DNA of 64,000 nt from Chitinophagaceae bacterium (lineage in GTDB: Bacteria; Bacteroidota; Bacteroidia; Chitinophagales; Chitinophagaceae). The notes beneath the pieces are model-generated. The model was not told the DNA's origin, did not search any database, and was given only the letters and a program-made list of their open reading frames with translations. How positions within the stretch are numbered: the first letter of the stretch is position 1; every line of letters starts with the position of its first letter. The stretch covers positions 19,050-83,049 of the forward strand of contig CANGEW010000008.1 of NCBI GenBank assembly GCA_947452965.1, in the 5' to 3' direction. The position numbers were made by a program, and so were the translations under genes. This document shows positions 52,611-61,327 of this stretch, piece after piece.

Positions 52611-52856
52611 TTACAAAATAGACACTTCAAACATTTCCATAACCTGATTAGCTAATAATTTTTGAGCTGCCTCTGTAGCAATACGACAAGCACCTTCTTC
52701 AGAATCTGCCTCAATCTCCATGGTTACATTTTTGCCTACACGAACAGCGCTTACGGAAGTTAACCCTAGATTATGCAAGCCGCCTAGCACAGCCTTGCCT
52801 TGAGGATCTAACAAATCCTTAAGAGGCATTATTTTAATCTGAACAGAGAAAATCAT
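52611..52856 (-). CDS. purS: Phosphoribosylformylglycinamidine synthase subunit PurS
   Basis: 81 aa from ATG 52856 (MIFSVQIKIMPLKDLLDPQGKAV); a longer frame to 53027 reads through the pssA coding region in another frame and is not real. LGGLHNLGLTSVSAVRVGKNVTMEIEA fits PurS, the small subunit that joins PurL and PurQ in the three-subunit enzyme of purine synthesis. Overlaps the end of pssA by 4 nt (ATGA type). purQ and purL are elsewhere. Confidence 0.92.
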   Translation of the reverse strand: MIFSVQIKIMPLKDLLDPQGKAVLGGLHNLGLTSVSAVRVGKNVTMEIEADSEEGACRIATEAAQKLLANQVMEMFEVSIL

Positions 52857-53617
52857 GAGAATTTTTTTTTGAAAATCAAAGATACTAGAATGTAGGAAAA
52901 AAATATCATCGGAATGGAAGCCCAATGAAAAAATATAAATAAAATAATAGCTACAAGCAACAAAGCTAATTGAGGAGCATTTTCTTTCCAATGCAAAGAT
53001 TTTATTTTCAATGACATCATAGGCCAATCACACATCATTACATAGCTCACAAAAAGTATTAGTGTATATAAAGTCCATTTATTTAATAATAGTTTTAAAA
53101 CAAATTCATTATCCGCATACCAATAAATGAAAGGGAATGAAGCAATCATAAGTCCAACTGCAGGAGTCGGAACCCCTTTAAAAAAAACAGACTGTGACGC
53201 ATCTAAATTAAATTTGCCTAATCTGTAGGCAGCAGTTACTGCTATGAAAAAGGCTGGAGTTAGAAAAATGAAAGGTACGTCTAACCCATTTTCTTGCGAC
53301 GCAAAGCTCATTCTCAAAAACTGATACACAATCATTGAAGGAGCGACTCCAAAACTAACTACATCTGCCAGAGAATCTAGTTGTTTACCTAAATCCGAAG
53401 TCGCCTTCATGAGGCGAGCTACAAAACCATCTAAAAAATCTACTATGGCTGCTAAACCAATACAAACACTCGAAAAAACTATTTTTTCAGGCATTTCAAT
53501 CAATTGAACCCCTTCAAGATGTTCTTGTATCACAATTCCATTTTGCAAACAAAAAACAATGGCACAACAGCCAAAAAACAAATTCAACAAAGTGAAAAAA
53601 TTAGGGATATGCTTCAT
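52853..53617 (-). CDS. pssA: CDP-diacylglycerol-serine O-phosphatidyltransferase
   Basis: 254 aa. Makes phosphatidylserine, the precursor of phosphatidylethanolamine. The CDP-alcohol signature is complete: DGFVARLMKATSDLGKQLDSLADVV (D-G-x2-A-R-x8-G-x3-D-x3-D). Six to eight hydrophobic helices, matching the membrane-bound subclass II enzyme. First of a three-gene run pssA-purS-rsmI with overlaps or short gaps; psd is not in the window. Confidence 0.95.
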   Translation of the reverse strand: MKHIPNFFTLLNLFFGCCAIVFCLQNGIVIQEHLEGVQLIEMPEKIVFSSVCIGLAAIVDFLDGFVARLMKATSDLGKQLDSLADVVSFGVAPSMIVYQFLRMSFASQENGLDVPFIFLTPAFFIAVTAAYRLGKFNLDASQSVFFKGVPTPAVGLMIASFPFIYWYADNEFVLKLLLNKWTLYTLILFVSYVMMCDWPMMSLKIKSLHWKENAPQLALLLVAIILFIFFHWASIPMIFFSYILVSLIFKKKFS

Positions 53618-53671
53618 AAGGCTTGTTCTTTATTACATTGAACCATTTTGCTGGTAACTAAAAAATATTAT

Positions 53672-54964
53672 TTATTTTCTTTTCATCAACGCTTCGATAT
53701 CCTCTACAGTAATAGGGATATTTTTCATCAAGTCTTTATTTCCACTTTTGGTAATCCAAAAATTATTTTCAATTCTAATTCCCATTTGCTCTTCCTCTAT
53801 ATAAATGCCAGGCTCTACTGTAAAAACCATACCAGCTTTTATAGGAGCTATTCTGGTTCCAACATCATGAACATCTATACCTAGGTGATGGGATATACCA
53901 TGATACAAATACTGAGTATACGCTCTGTTATCAGGATCTTCATTTTTAATGTCTGATTTTCTTAACAGTCCAATTTTTTGAAAAACAATGGTCGCCTCAT
54001 CTCCTACTTTTTTTGTATAATCTATTATACTGATGCCAGGCTTCAATATACTAGCTGCATATTGATGCAAATGCAAACAAGCATTATACACAGTTTTTTG
54101 TCTGCGGCTAAATTTTCCGTTTACTGGAATGGTTCTGGTTAGGTCTGCGCAATAATTGCCATATTCTGCTCCGAAGTCCATCAAAATCAATTCACCATCT
54201 TTACATTCTTGATTGTTGTCAACATAGTGCAAAGTTCTAGCCCTGTCGCCACTAGCAATGATTGAATTATACGCAGGCCTGGTAGCTCTTTGCGACAAAA
54301 AAGAATGCCAAATTTCTGCTTCAATTTCATATTCCATCACACCAGGTTTTATAAACTGAAGAAGACGCCTAAAAGTATTATCAGTAATATTAATTGCTTG
54401 TTGCATCACCTCAATTTCAAAAGAGGTTTTTATGGCTCTTACTTCACGTATTATAGATGCACTGCGTTTATATTGGTGCAAGGGATATTGCGCTTTCATC
54501 TTTTGTGCATATCGATAGTCGCGAACAGGTACATGATTATCCTTACGATCATTTTCGTTAGTATTTAAATAAATCGTATCAGCCAGATGAATCCAAGGCT
54601 GTAAAAGACCTTCTAAAGAATCCAACCATACAATTGTTTGGATACCTGAAATTGCTTGAGCTTCATGCTTTCTTAGTCTATGTCCATCCCATTTCTCTTT
54701 AATTGCATTAGGTCTTACTAACACCAACACTTCTCTACATGTGGCATCAGGATGATCTGGAAAAAGAATCAGCATAGTGTCTTCCTGATTAATTCCTGTA
54801 AGCCAAAATAAATCAGAGTTTTGTTTAAATGTGTGTAACTGATCACCATTAGTAGGCAATTCATCATTGCTATTGAAAATTGCAATTGATTTTTTATCCA
54901 TTTTTTCAATAAAACGTTGTCTATTTTGAATAAAAATGGAAGAATTTAATGGAAGATATTTCAT
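53672..54964 (-). CDS. pepP: Xaa-Pro aminopeptidase (aminopeptidase P, M24B)
   Basis: 430 aa. The aminopeptidase P N-terminal domain (about 1-130, SNDELPTNGDQLHTFKQNSDLFWLTGINQED) is followed by the pita-bread domain with metal ligands in LMDFGAEYGNYCADLTRTIP (two Asp), GISHHLGIDVHDVG (His), VFTVEPGIYIEE and GIRIENNF (two Glu). Removes N-terminal residues before proline. Cytoplasmic: no signal peptide. Single gene. Confidence 0.94.
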   Translation of the reverse strand: MKYLPLNSSIFIQNRQRFIEKMDKKSIAIFNSNDELPTNGDQLHTFKQNSDLFWLTGINQEDTMLILFPDHPDATCREVLVLVRPNAIKEKWDGHRLRKHEAQAISGIQTIVWLDSLEGLLQPWIHLADTIYLNTNENDRKDNHVPVRDYRYAQKMKAQYPLHQYKRSASIIREVRAIKTSFEIEVMQQAINITDNTFRRLLQFIKPGVMEYEIEAEIWHSFLSQRATRPAYNSIIASGDRARTLHYVDNNQECKDGELILMDFGAEYGNYCADLTRTIPVNGKFSRRQKTVYNACLHLHQYAASILKPGISIIDYTKKVGDEATIVFQKIGLLRKSDIKNEDPDNRAYTQYLYHGISHHLGIDVHDVGTRIAPIKAGMVFTVEPGIYIEEEQMGIRIENNFWITKSGNKDLMKNIPITVEDIEALMKRK

Positions 54965-55353
54965 GTTTTTGATTTTTAAATTAATGTGCTTCTACCTCTT
55001 TTACAACCCAATACTCAGTTTCTAGAATTGATGTAAATAAAATAATCATTTTCAATGGCTTGTAAAACCCCAGAAAATACAACCTACTCAATACAGCAAT
55101 TCTCAAAGCTACAATTTACCTTGGTAATCGCCCATTTTTAGTTAATACGCTGTGGAAAAAAATTAAAATTTATGTAATATTCAAAAATTAGCCTAGTTCG
55201 ATTCTATCAAGATGAGTCATATTAGATAATATTAAACATAAGTCAAAATGATGTTATCTTTTTAGATTTTATTCAAAACTATCTACCTTGATTGAATATT
55301 TTTTTATAAAACAGATAACTACATTTGTTGTATCACTTCAAATTTCGTTTGCC
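54965..55353. other. Gene-free gap between pepP and pckA
   Basis: 389 nt, very A/T-rich. I see no RNA gene, terminator or clear -33/-7 pair. A frame open from TTG 55288 leads into pckA but its 22 residues are hydrophobic and unlike the family. It probably holds both divergent promoters. Confidence 0.6.
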
Positions 55354-56955
55354 ATGCCAACACAAATAATGATAGATAGCCCTATCCAAGAGCTAAATGA
55401 AATGAATTTATTTTCTAACCAAATAAATTATCAATTGCCCCCAGAAGAGCTGGTTGCACAAACCATCAATCGAAAAGAAGGTGTGTTAAATAACACAGGG
55501 GCCCTTGTAATCAATACTGGAGAGTTTACCGGAAGGTCTCCAAAAGACAAGTTTATTGTTAAAGATGAGATAACGGCTAATACCATTGATTGGAATCAAT
55601 TCAATCTGCCAATTGAGGAAAAATATTTTGACATACTCTATGATAAATTGATGAAACATTTATCATCAAAAGAAGTATGGGTAAGAGATAATTTCGCTTG
55701 TGCTGACCCTGACTATCGAATAAACATCAGAGTCATCAATGAAAATCCGTGGAGTAACTTATTTGCATACAACATGTTCATCCGTCCATCAGAGAAAGAA
55801 TTAGACGGATTTATTCCTGACTGGCATATTATCCAAGCGCCAAGTTTTAGAGCTAACCCAATCAATGATGGAACCAGACAACATAATTTTGCTATCGTAA
55901 ATTTTACAAAAAAGATGATACTGATTGGCGGTACTGGCTACACCGGCGAAATGAAAAAAGGAATCTTTACCATTCTTAATTACATACTACCCCAACAGAA
56001 AAATGTATTGAGTATGCACTGCTCAGCTAATATTGGAAAAAATGGAGATACCGCCATTTTCTTTGGATTAAGCGGCACAGGAAAAACGACACTTAGTGCT
56101 GATCAAAATAGAAGTCTTATTGGTGATGATGAACATGGATGGACATCCGAAAGTGTTTTTAATTTTGAAGGAGGTTGTTATGCTAAAGCCATCGATTTAT
56201 CTGAAACCAAAGAACCCGAAATTTATCAAGCAATCAAACCCGGTGCATTAGTTGAAAATGTGACTTTTTTTGAAGGTAGCAATAAGATTGATTTTAGCAG
56301 TAGTAAGATTACTGAAAACACCCGAGTAAGCTACCCTCTCTCTTTTATTTCAAACACAGCCATACCCTCAATAGGAAAAACACCTAAAAATATTTTCTTC
56401 TTAACTGCTGATGCTTATGGTATTTTACCTCCAATCAGCAAGTTGACACCCGGACAAGCCATGTACCAGTTCATCAGTGGGTATACTGCTAAAGTTGCAG
56501 GAACTGAAGCTGGTGTGCTTGAACCAAAATCTACATTCAGCGCTTGTTTTGGCGCACCTTTCATGCCACTCCATCCCGGCAAATACGCAGCGATGTTAGG
56601 TGCAAAAATGAAAGAACATAACGTTAACGTATGGTTGATAAATACTGGCTGGACAAGTGGACCTTATGGCAAAGGACACAGAATGAATTTGACACATACC
56701 AGAGCAATGATTACAGCGGCACTTGATGGTTCATTAGATAAAATTTCTTTTGAAAAACTACCTGTATTTGGATTGTCGATCCCTACTTGTTGTCCAAACG
56801 TGCCTTCAGAGATATTAAATACAAGAAATACTTGGGCCGATAAAAATGCCTATGATATTAAAGCAAAGCAATTAGCCAGAGAATTCATTATGAACTTCGA
56901 AAAATATGCAAAAGAAGTAGACCAAGAAATTTCAGCTGCAGGGCCCGTAATATAG
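55354..56955 (+). CDS. pckA: Phosphoenolpyruvate carboxykinase (ATP)
   Basis: 533 aa from ATG 55354 (MPTQIMIDSPIQELN); ATG 55369 is also possible. Interconverts oxaloacetate and PEP in gluconeogenesis. GEFTGRSPKDKFIV (substrate loop), PSFRANP, the P-loop FGLSGTGKTTLS (about 237-248), LIGDDEHGW (Asp metal ligand) and the adenine-binding RVSYPLSFI identify the ATP-dependent class. It is gluconeogenic and matches the TCA enzyme and CoA-transferase genes nearby in theme, not in operon. Confidence 0.96.
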   Translation: MPTQIMIDSPIQELNEMNLFSNQINYQLPPEELVAQTINRKEGVLNNTGALVINTGEFTGRSPKDKFIVKDEITANTIDWNQFNLPIEEKYFDILYDKLMKHLSSKEVWVRDNFACADPDYRINIRVINENPWSNLFAYNMFIRPSEKELDGFIPDWHIIQAPSFRANPINDGTRQHNFAIVNFTKKMILIGGTGYTGEMKKGIFTILNYILPQQKNVLSMHCSANIGKNGDTAIFFGLSGTGKTTLSADQNRSLIGDDEHGWTSESVFNFEGGCYAKAIDLSETKEPEIYQAIKPGALVENVTFFEGSNKIDFSSSKITENTRVSYPLSFISNTAIPSIGKTPKNIFFLTADAYGILPPISKLTPGQAMYQFISGYTAKVAGTEAGVLEPKSTFSACFGAPFMPLHPGKYAAMLGAKMKEHNVNVWLINTGWTSGPYGKGHRMNLTHTRAMITAALDGSLDKISFEKLPVFGLSIPTCCPNVPSEILNTRNTWADKNAYDIKAKQLAREFIMNFEKYAKEVDQEISAAGPVI

Positions 56956-56973
56956 TTTAAGCGAATGTGATTA

Positions 56974-57630
56974 TTAAAGAACCATTTCAGGAATTTCCCC
57001 TTTAACAATAAGGCGTCCGGCAGTTTTCGCTTTAATTTCATCAATCGAAACACCAGGGGCTCTTTCTAATAACACAAAACCGTTATCGCTTATTTCAAAA
57101 TAGGCCAATTCGGTAACAATTTTTTTAACACACGCTACCCCCGTTAATGGCAGTGTGCAATCAGGCAATAATTTGCTTTCTCCTTTTGGGTTGGTATGCA
57201 TCATTGCAACAATAATATTTTTGGCACTCGCCACTAAATCCATTGCACCTCCCATTCCTTTTACCATTTTTCCAGGAATCTTCCAATTAGCTATATCTCC
57301 CCTCTCACTTACTTCCATGGCTCCTAATACTGTTAGGTCTACTTTACCCGCCCGAATCATTCCGAAACTCATGGCACTGTCAAAAAAAGAAGACCCCGGT
57401 AAAGTTGTAATGGTTTGTTTGCCTGCATTTATCAAGTCTGGATTTTCGTCACCTTCCATTGGAAAGGGTCCCATCCCCAATAATCCATTTTCGCTTTGCA
57501 ATATAACGTTAACGCCTGCAGGTATATAATTTGCTACCAGCGTTGGGATACCAATACCAAGATTAACATAAAAACCATCTTTAAGGTCTTGCGCAATTCT
57601 TTTTGCTATTTGAAATTTATCTAACGCCAT
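56974..57630 (-). CDS. 3-oxoacid CoA-transferase subunit B
   Basis: 218 aa. The catalytic glutamate is E47 in SENGLLGMGP (46-55), which forms the CoA thioester. IGIPTLVANYIP, GGAMDLVASAKNIIVAMMHTN and PGVSIDEIKAKTAGRLIV support the SCOT/AtoA family. Moves CoA from succinyl-CoA to acetoacetate or a related acid. It lies 26 nt after subunit A on the same strand. Substrate inferred from family. Confidence 0.93.
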   Translation of the reverse strand: MALDKFQIAKRIAQDLKDGFYVNLGIGIPTLVANYIPAGVNVILQSENGLLGMGPFPMEGDENPDLINAGKQTITTLPGSSFFDSAMSFGMIRAGKVDLTVLGAMEVSERGDIANWKIPGKMVKGMGGAMDLVASAKNIIVAMMHTNPKGESKLLPDCTLPLTGVACVKKIVTELAYFEISDNGFVLLERAPGVSIDEIKAKTAGRLIVKGEIPEMVL

Positions 57631-57656
57631 ATCTATGTGCTATTTTTTTTCTTTGC

Positions 57657-58355
57657 TTACGCTTCTTTTCTTACAGTTCGTTGTTCAATTCTTTTCTCAT
57701 ATTGAACTCCTTTAAAAATCCGATGAACATATATGCCAGGCGTATGGATTTGATTAGGATCTAATTCGCCTGCAGGGACCAACTCTTCAACTTCTGCAAT
57801 TGTCGTTTTCCCAGCCATTGCCATTAGAGGATTAAAGTTTCTTGCTGTGTCTTTGAAAATCAAATTGCCCATTGTATCACCTCTCCATGCTTTTACTATC
57901 GCAAAATCAGCGTCAAAAGCATATTCCAATAAATAATCCTTTCCATTGAAATTGCGTATTTCTTTTCCATTCGCCACTTCTGTACCAACACCAGCAGGTG
58001 TAAAGATAGCCGGCAGCCCATACCCAGCTGCCATACATCTAGTTGCAAGGGTCCCTTGTGGAATCAACTCTACCTCTAATTCTCCGTTTAGCAATTGTCT
58101 TTCAAACTCTGCATTTTCACCAACATAAGATGCAATCATCTTCTTCACCATTTTCTTTTGCAACATTAATCCTATACCAAAATCATCCACACCCGCATTA
58201 TTAGAAATGCAGGTTAAGTTATTAACTCCTAGCTCAACCAATGCGGCTATGCAATTTTCTGGAATACCACATAAGCCAAAGCCACCCAATAATATTGTGC
58301 TGCCATTTTTAATGCCCGACACTGCAGCATGTGCATTTGAGAAAACTTTATTCAT
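57657..58355 (-). CDS. 3-oxoacid CoA-transferase subunit A
   Basis: 232 aa. GSTILLGGFGLCGIPENCIAALVELGVNNLTCISNNAG is the CoA-binding start; LIPQGTLATRCMAAGYGLPAIFTPAGVGTEVANGKE, YLLEYAFDADFAIVKAWRGDTMGNL and the GGKTT-like MAGKTTIAEVEELV follow as in SCOT alpha/AtoD. Its start overlaps the end of the DUF4296 gene by 8 nt, so the three are one transcript. Confidence 0.94.
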   Translation of the reverse strand: MNKVFSNAHAAVSGIKNGSTILLGGFGLCGIPENCIAALVELGVNNLTCISNNAGVDDFGIGLMLQKKMVKKMIASYVGENAEFERQLLNGELEVELIPQGTLATRCMAAGYGLPAIFTPAGVGTEVANGKEIRNFNGKDYLLEYAFDADFAIVKAWRGDTMGNLIFKDTARNFNPLMAMAGKTTIAEVEELVPAGELDPNQIHTPGIYVHRIFKGVQYEKRIEQRTVRKEA

Positions 58356-58794
58356 CTTTGGATGTTACGTTATTATTGATTGTAGGAATAGATTTTTTTC
58401 GGGTTTGATTCACGACATTCTTTCTTTCTTTATATCGAATTTCTTCTGCCTCTTTATTTTGATGAACAATCATACTATCTAGCATTGCACCGAGCAAATC
58501 CGGATGTTTTGTATAAAAAACATAACTATCATGGAATTCTTGATCTGACACCTGATGATGGCTGAATATTGCCGATCTAACATCGACAGTTGTAAGAGAA
58601 TCCGCTCTTAATGAATCTTTTTTATTGAGATAATAAACAAGTGCGTCTTGTTTCATTACATCCCAAATTATCATCTCCATTTTTTCAGGATGAATTATAT
58701 GAGAAGGGATTGCATTTTTCTCTTTGCAAGAAAATATAATCATCGAATGGATGATTAAAATAAAAAAGACTTTTCTTATTGAGATACCATTCAT
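58348..58794 (-). CDS. DUF4296 lipoprotein
   Basis: 148 aa. N-terminal hydrophobic stretch ending in IIFSC, a lipobox. PSHIIHPEKMEMIIWDVMKQDALVYYLNKKDSL and FYTKHPDLLGAMLDSMI match DUF4296, a Bacteroidota family of unknown role. The C-terminus is basic (KERKNVVNQTRKKS). Lies 3 nt from the DUF4835 stop and overlaps the CoA-transferase A start by 8 nt. Confidence 0.85.
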   Translation of the reverse strand: MNGISIRKVFFILIIHSMIIFSCKEKNAIPSHIIHPEKMEMIIWDVMKQDALVYYLNKKDSLRADSLTTVDVRSAIFSHHQVSDQEFHDSYVFYTKHPDLLGAMLDSMIVHQNKEAEEIRYKERKNVVNQTRKKSIPTINNNVTSKDE

Positions 58795-58797
58795 AAT

Positions 58798-59715
58798 TTA
58801 TTTAAGCTCGTCTTTATACCTACTCGCATTACTTATGTCAACTCTTGATAAAATTTCACGGGCCGTAGCTTTATCTTGTGGAGCAGCTTTTGATAATACC
58901 TGAATCATTTCAGTTGTTTTTCCTTGAAAGAAAAATTGATTAATCATAGTGCCAGGATTCTCTTTGTTAAATGCATCTAATTGATTTAGCACTTCTAAAA
59001 ATTTTGAACGGGTGGCCTTCTCATCCTGATACATATTGTCAAGCCCTAACCTATAATAATTATAATAAATTTCATGAATAATATCGTTTCTGGAATTTGT
59101 CATGTTTTCGGTTAACCAATAGCGATTCCTAACACCATCAAAAGCTTTCCATCCAGAAATATTATTACCATCCGGGGCATTGTTGATGATATTTTGCGCC
59201 TTTAAGAAGGCGTCGTCTCCGCCATGCTGAGCAAAAGAAGCCCCATCAAATCCAATAATCATATATGCGTAATATGCAAAAACGGCAGACAAATTTGAGG
59301 TAAGAGGATCGCTCCCTGATACCCTATTTTCGTTGAACTCTAATTGTTGAAATTCTTGATATTTAAATATGATTTTGTCATCCTTAAAGTTGATGATAGG
59401 AGAAAAATAAGAAGTATTAAATACAGGTCTTGCCGACTGGATAGACAATGTAGCTTTATATACATTCAGCTCATCTGTTGATTCAAGATTTAAAAAAAAA
59501 TTACAATCAATTTTTTCATTTACCCCATATTGATCAGCAGTCCACTTTCTATTATTTAAAAAATTAAACAATGAAGTCTGTAATGTACGAAACGTATTTT
59601 TGTTAACATTGTTGCTTACTTGATTAGCAGATACAGTAACTTTTGCATTCAATTCTTGCGCTCTCAATAAAATCGAGAATAACAGTAAAGGAACAATTAA
59701 TTTAATTCGTTTCAT
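58798..59715 (-). CDS. DUF4835 secreted protein
   Basis: 305 aa from ATG 59715 (MKRIKLIVPLLLFSILLRAQELNAKVTV, a signal peptide); the frame is open further, inside coaBC, but those residues are hydrophobic noise. NRKWTADQYGVNEKIDCNFFLNLE, SARPVFNTSYFSPIINFKD and AYYAYMIIGFDGASFAQHGGDD mark DUF4835, a periplasmic family always near coaBC/recN in Bacteroidota. It overlaps coaBC by 14 nt. Function unknown. Confidence 0.88.
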   Translation of the reverse strand: MKRIKLIVPLLLFSILLRAQELNAKVTVSANQVSNNVNKNTFRTLQTSLFNFLNNRKWTADQYGVNEKIDCNFFLNLESTDELNVYKATLSIQSARPVFNTSYFSPIINFKDDKIIFKYQEFQQLEFNENRVSGSDPLTSNLSAVFAYYAYMIIGFDGASFAQHGGDDAFLKAQNIINNAPDGNNISGWKAFDGVRNRYWLTENMTNSRNDIIHEIYYNYYRLGLDNMYQDEKATRSKFLEVLNQLDAFNKENPGTMINQFFFQGKTTEMIQVLSKAAPQDKATAREILSRVDISNASRYKDELK

Positions 59716-60901
59716 TGGTGTATGTATAGATAGTGTCGAGTATATCTTCCGCAACATTTTTTTTATCTTTTGTTTCAAAAAGATACTCATTTCCTTTCCT
59801 GTCAAAAATACAAATTTTATTGGTGCTTCCTCCAAATCCAGCGCCTTCATCTTTTAATGAATTTAACACAATTAAATCTGCGTTTTTTGTTTTTAATTTA
59901 TCTAATGCGTTTGCTTTTTCATTAGTTGTTTCAAGGGCAAATCCAACTAATATTTGATTTGACAACTTTGATTTTCCTAGTTCGCTCAATATATCAACCG
60001 TCTTTTTTAAGACTATGTTTATTTCTTCGCCCGATTTTTTTATTTTTTCTGTTGAAGGGTTTTCAACTGTGTAATCTGCTATCGCCGCACTCATGACTAC
60101 AATTTCTGCACTGGTAAAGTTGTTTAAACAAGCCTGATACATTTCATTGGCTGTATTCACGTTGATAACCTCATAATTTCCCCTGATTAGTTCGCTTGTA
60201 GGTCCGCATACCAATGTAACACTTGCGCCTCTCTTTTGAAACTCATTTGCGATGGCTATACCCATTTTGCCGGAGGATCGATTCCCTATAAATCTAACCG
60301 GATCGATTGGCTCATGAGTTGGCCCAGCTGTTATAAGTACTTTCTTCCCTTGAAATTGATGTTGTTTTGTAAAAAAAGATTGCAGCCATTGAATAATCTC
60401 TTCGGGTTCTGCCATTCTTCCCTCTCCAAATAATCCGCTAGCAAGTTCACCCTTATTTACTTCTAATACTTGATTGCCTTGAGTTTGAATTTTTAAAATA
60501 TTCTCTTTTGTAGAAGGATGAATCCACATATCTTCATCCATTGCCGGCGCTACCACCACAGGACAAGTTGCCGAAAGATACACAGCCATTAAAAGATTAT
60601 CGCACACACCTTGCGCCATTTTTGATAAAGTATTACAACTTAATGGTGCCAATAGCATTACATCGGCCCATCTTCCCAAATTAACATGATTTGACCAGGT
60701 GTCATTAGTAGATAAATCCGTTAGCACTTCGTTTTTTGAAAGTGTAGATAAAGTGAGCGGCCCAATAAATGCGGTAGAAGCTGGAGTCATGATGACTTTT
60801 ACATCAGCACCTGCTTTGATTAATAACCTCACCAACACGGCTGATTTGTATGCCGCAATACTGCCAGAAATACCAAGTAATATTTTTTTTCCTTTTAGCA
60901 T
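59702..60901 (-). CDS. coaBC: Bifunctional phosphopantothenoylcysteine decarboxylase/phosphopantothenate-cysteine ligase
   Basis: 399 aa. Two steps of coenzyme A synthesis. CoaC domain (1-about 190): ILLGISGSIAAYKS, WSNHVNLGRW (catalytic His72), SCNTLSKMAQGVCDNLL and PAMDEDMW (119-126), where the usual PAMNxxMW has Asp122 in place of Asn. CoaB domain (about 185-395): VLITAGPTHEPIDPVRFIGNRSSGKMG, VVMSAAIADY and IKKSGEEINIVLKKT. The mRNA leader has a terminator-like hairpin whose T-run touches the ATG. Confidence 0.95.
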   Translation of the reverse strand: MLKGKKILLGISGSIAAYKSAVLVRLLIKAGADVKVIMTPASTAFIGPLTLSTLSKNEVLTDLSTNDTWSNHVNLGRWADVMLLAPLSCNTLSKMAQGVCDNLLMAVYLSATCPVVVAPAMDEDMWIHPSTKENILKIQTQGNQVLEVNKGELASGLFGEGRMAEPEEIIQWLQSFFTKQHQFQGKKVLITAGPTHEPIDPVRFIGNRSSGKMGIAIANEFQKRGASVTLVCGPTSELIRGNYEVINVNTANEMYQACLNNFTSAEIVVMSAAIADYTVENPSTEKIKKSGEEINIVLKKTVDILSELGKSKLSNQILVGFALETTNEKANALDKLKTKNADLIVLNSLKDEGAGFGGSTNKICIFDRKGNEYLFETKDKKNVAEDILDTIYTYTNETN

Positions 60902-60931
60902 AAAAAATACCCTGCTAGTTTATAGCAGGGT
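60902..60931 (-). terminator. Terminator or attenuator between rpoZ and coaBC
   Basis: On the minus strand ACCCTGCTA (60931-60923) pairs with TAGCAGGGT (60917-60909), loop TAAAC, followed by ATTTTTT that runs straight into the coaBC ATG. Either it ends the bamD-rpoZ transcript or it attenuates coaBC. Confidence 0.8.
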
Positions 60932-60985
60932 TAAAATTATGATTTATAAATCAAATGATTCTTTAAAATCTGATACAATTACTGA

Positions 60986-61327
60986 TTAATTAAACAAGGT
61001 GTCTTCATTCTTCTTGAAGTACACTTTATCTTCTAGAAATTCTGTAGTAGCTAACAAAGATGAGTTAGGCATTCTTTCATATGCTCTTGAAATTTCAATC
61101 TGCTCTTTATTTTCATGAATTTCTTCTAAACTATCAGTATGACTAGCAAATTCCTCAAGCTTACTATGAAGTTCTTCTTTCACAGCCACGTTTATTTGAT
61201 TAGCTCTTTTTGCTATAATCGCAATTGACTCATACAAATTTCCAGTCTTATCTTTCAAATCTGAAAGTTTTTTTGGTTCAACCGAACTACTGGTATTACC
61301 ACTTAGATGACGACGAAGTTTGCTCAT
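60986..61327 (-). CDS. rpoZ: RNA polymerase omega-like subunit
   Basis: 113 aa. DKTGNLYESIAIIAKRANQINVAVKEEL matches the omega/Rpb6 core (N-x-Y-E-x-V-x-I-A-x-x-R-A-x-Q-I). A long C-terminal part (HENKEQIEISRAYERMPNSSLLATTEFLEDKVYFKKN) is a Bacteroidota feature. Located after bamD and before coaBC, the usual Bacteroidota order. The start overlaps bamD by 32 nt in another frame. Confidence 0.88.
   Translation of the reverse strand: MSKLRRHLSGNTSSSVEPKKLSDLKDKTGNLYESIAIIAKRANQINVAVKEELHSKLEEFASHTDSLEEIHENKEQIEISRAYERMPNSSLLATTEFLEDKVYFKKNEDTLFN

Noticed and set aside
52857..53027. 57-residue N-terminal extension of PurS
   Set aside because: It is the pssA coding region read in another frame, and PurS proteins are about 80 aa.
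55288..55353. Longer pckA reading frame from a TTG start
   Set aside because: The 22 extra residues are hydrophobic and unlike a cytoplasmic PEP carboxykinase; ATG 55354 gives the normal length.
59716..59850. Longer DUF4835 frame with 45 extra residues
   Set aside because: The extension lies inside coaBC, and a clean signal peptide starts at 59715.
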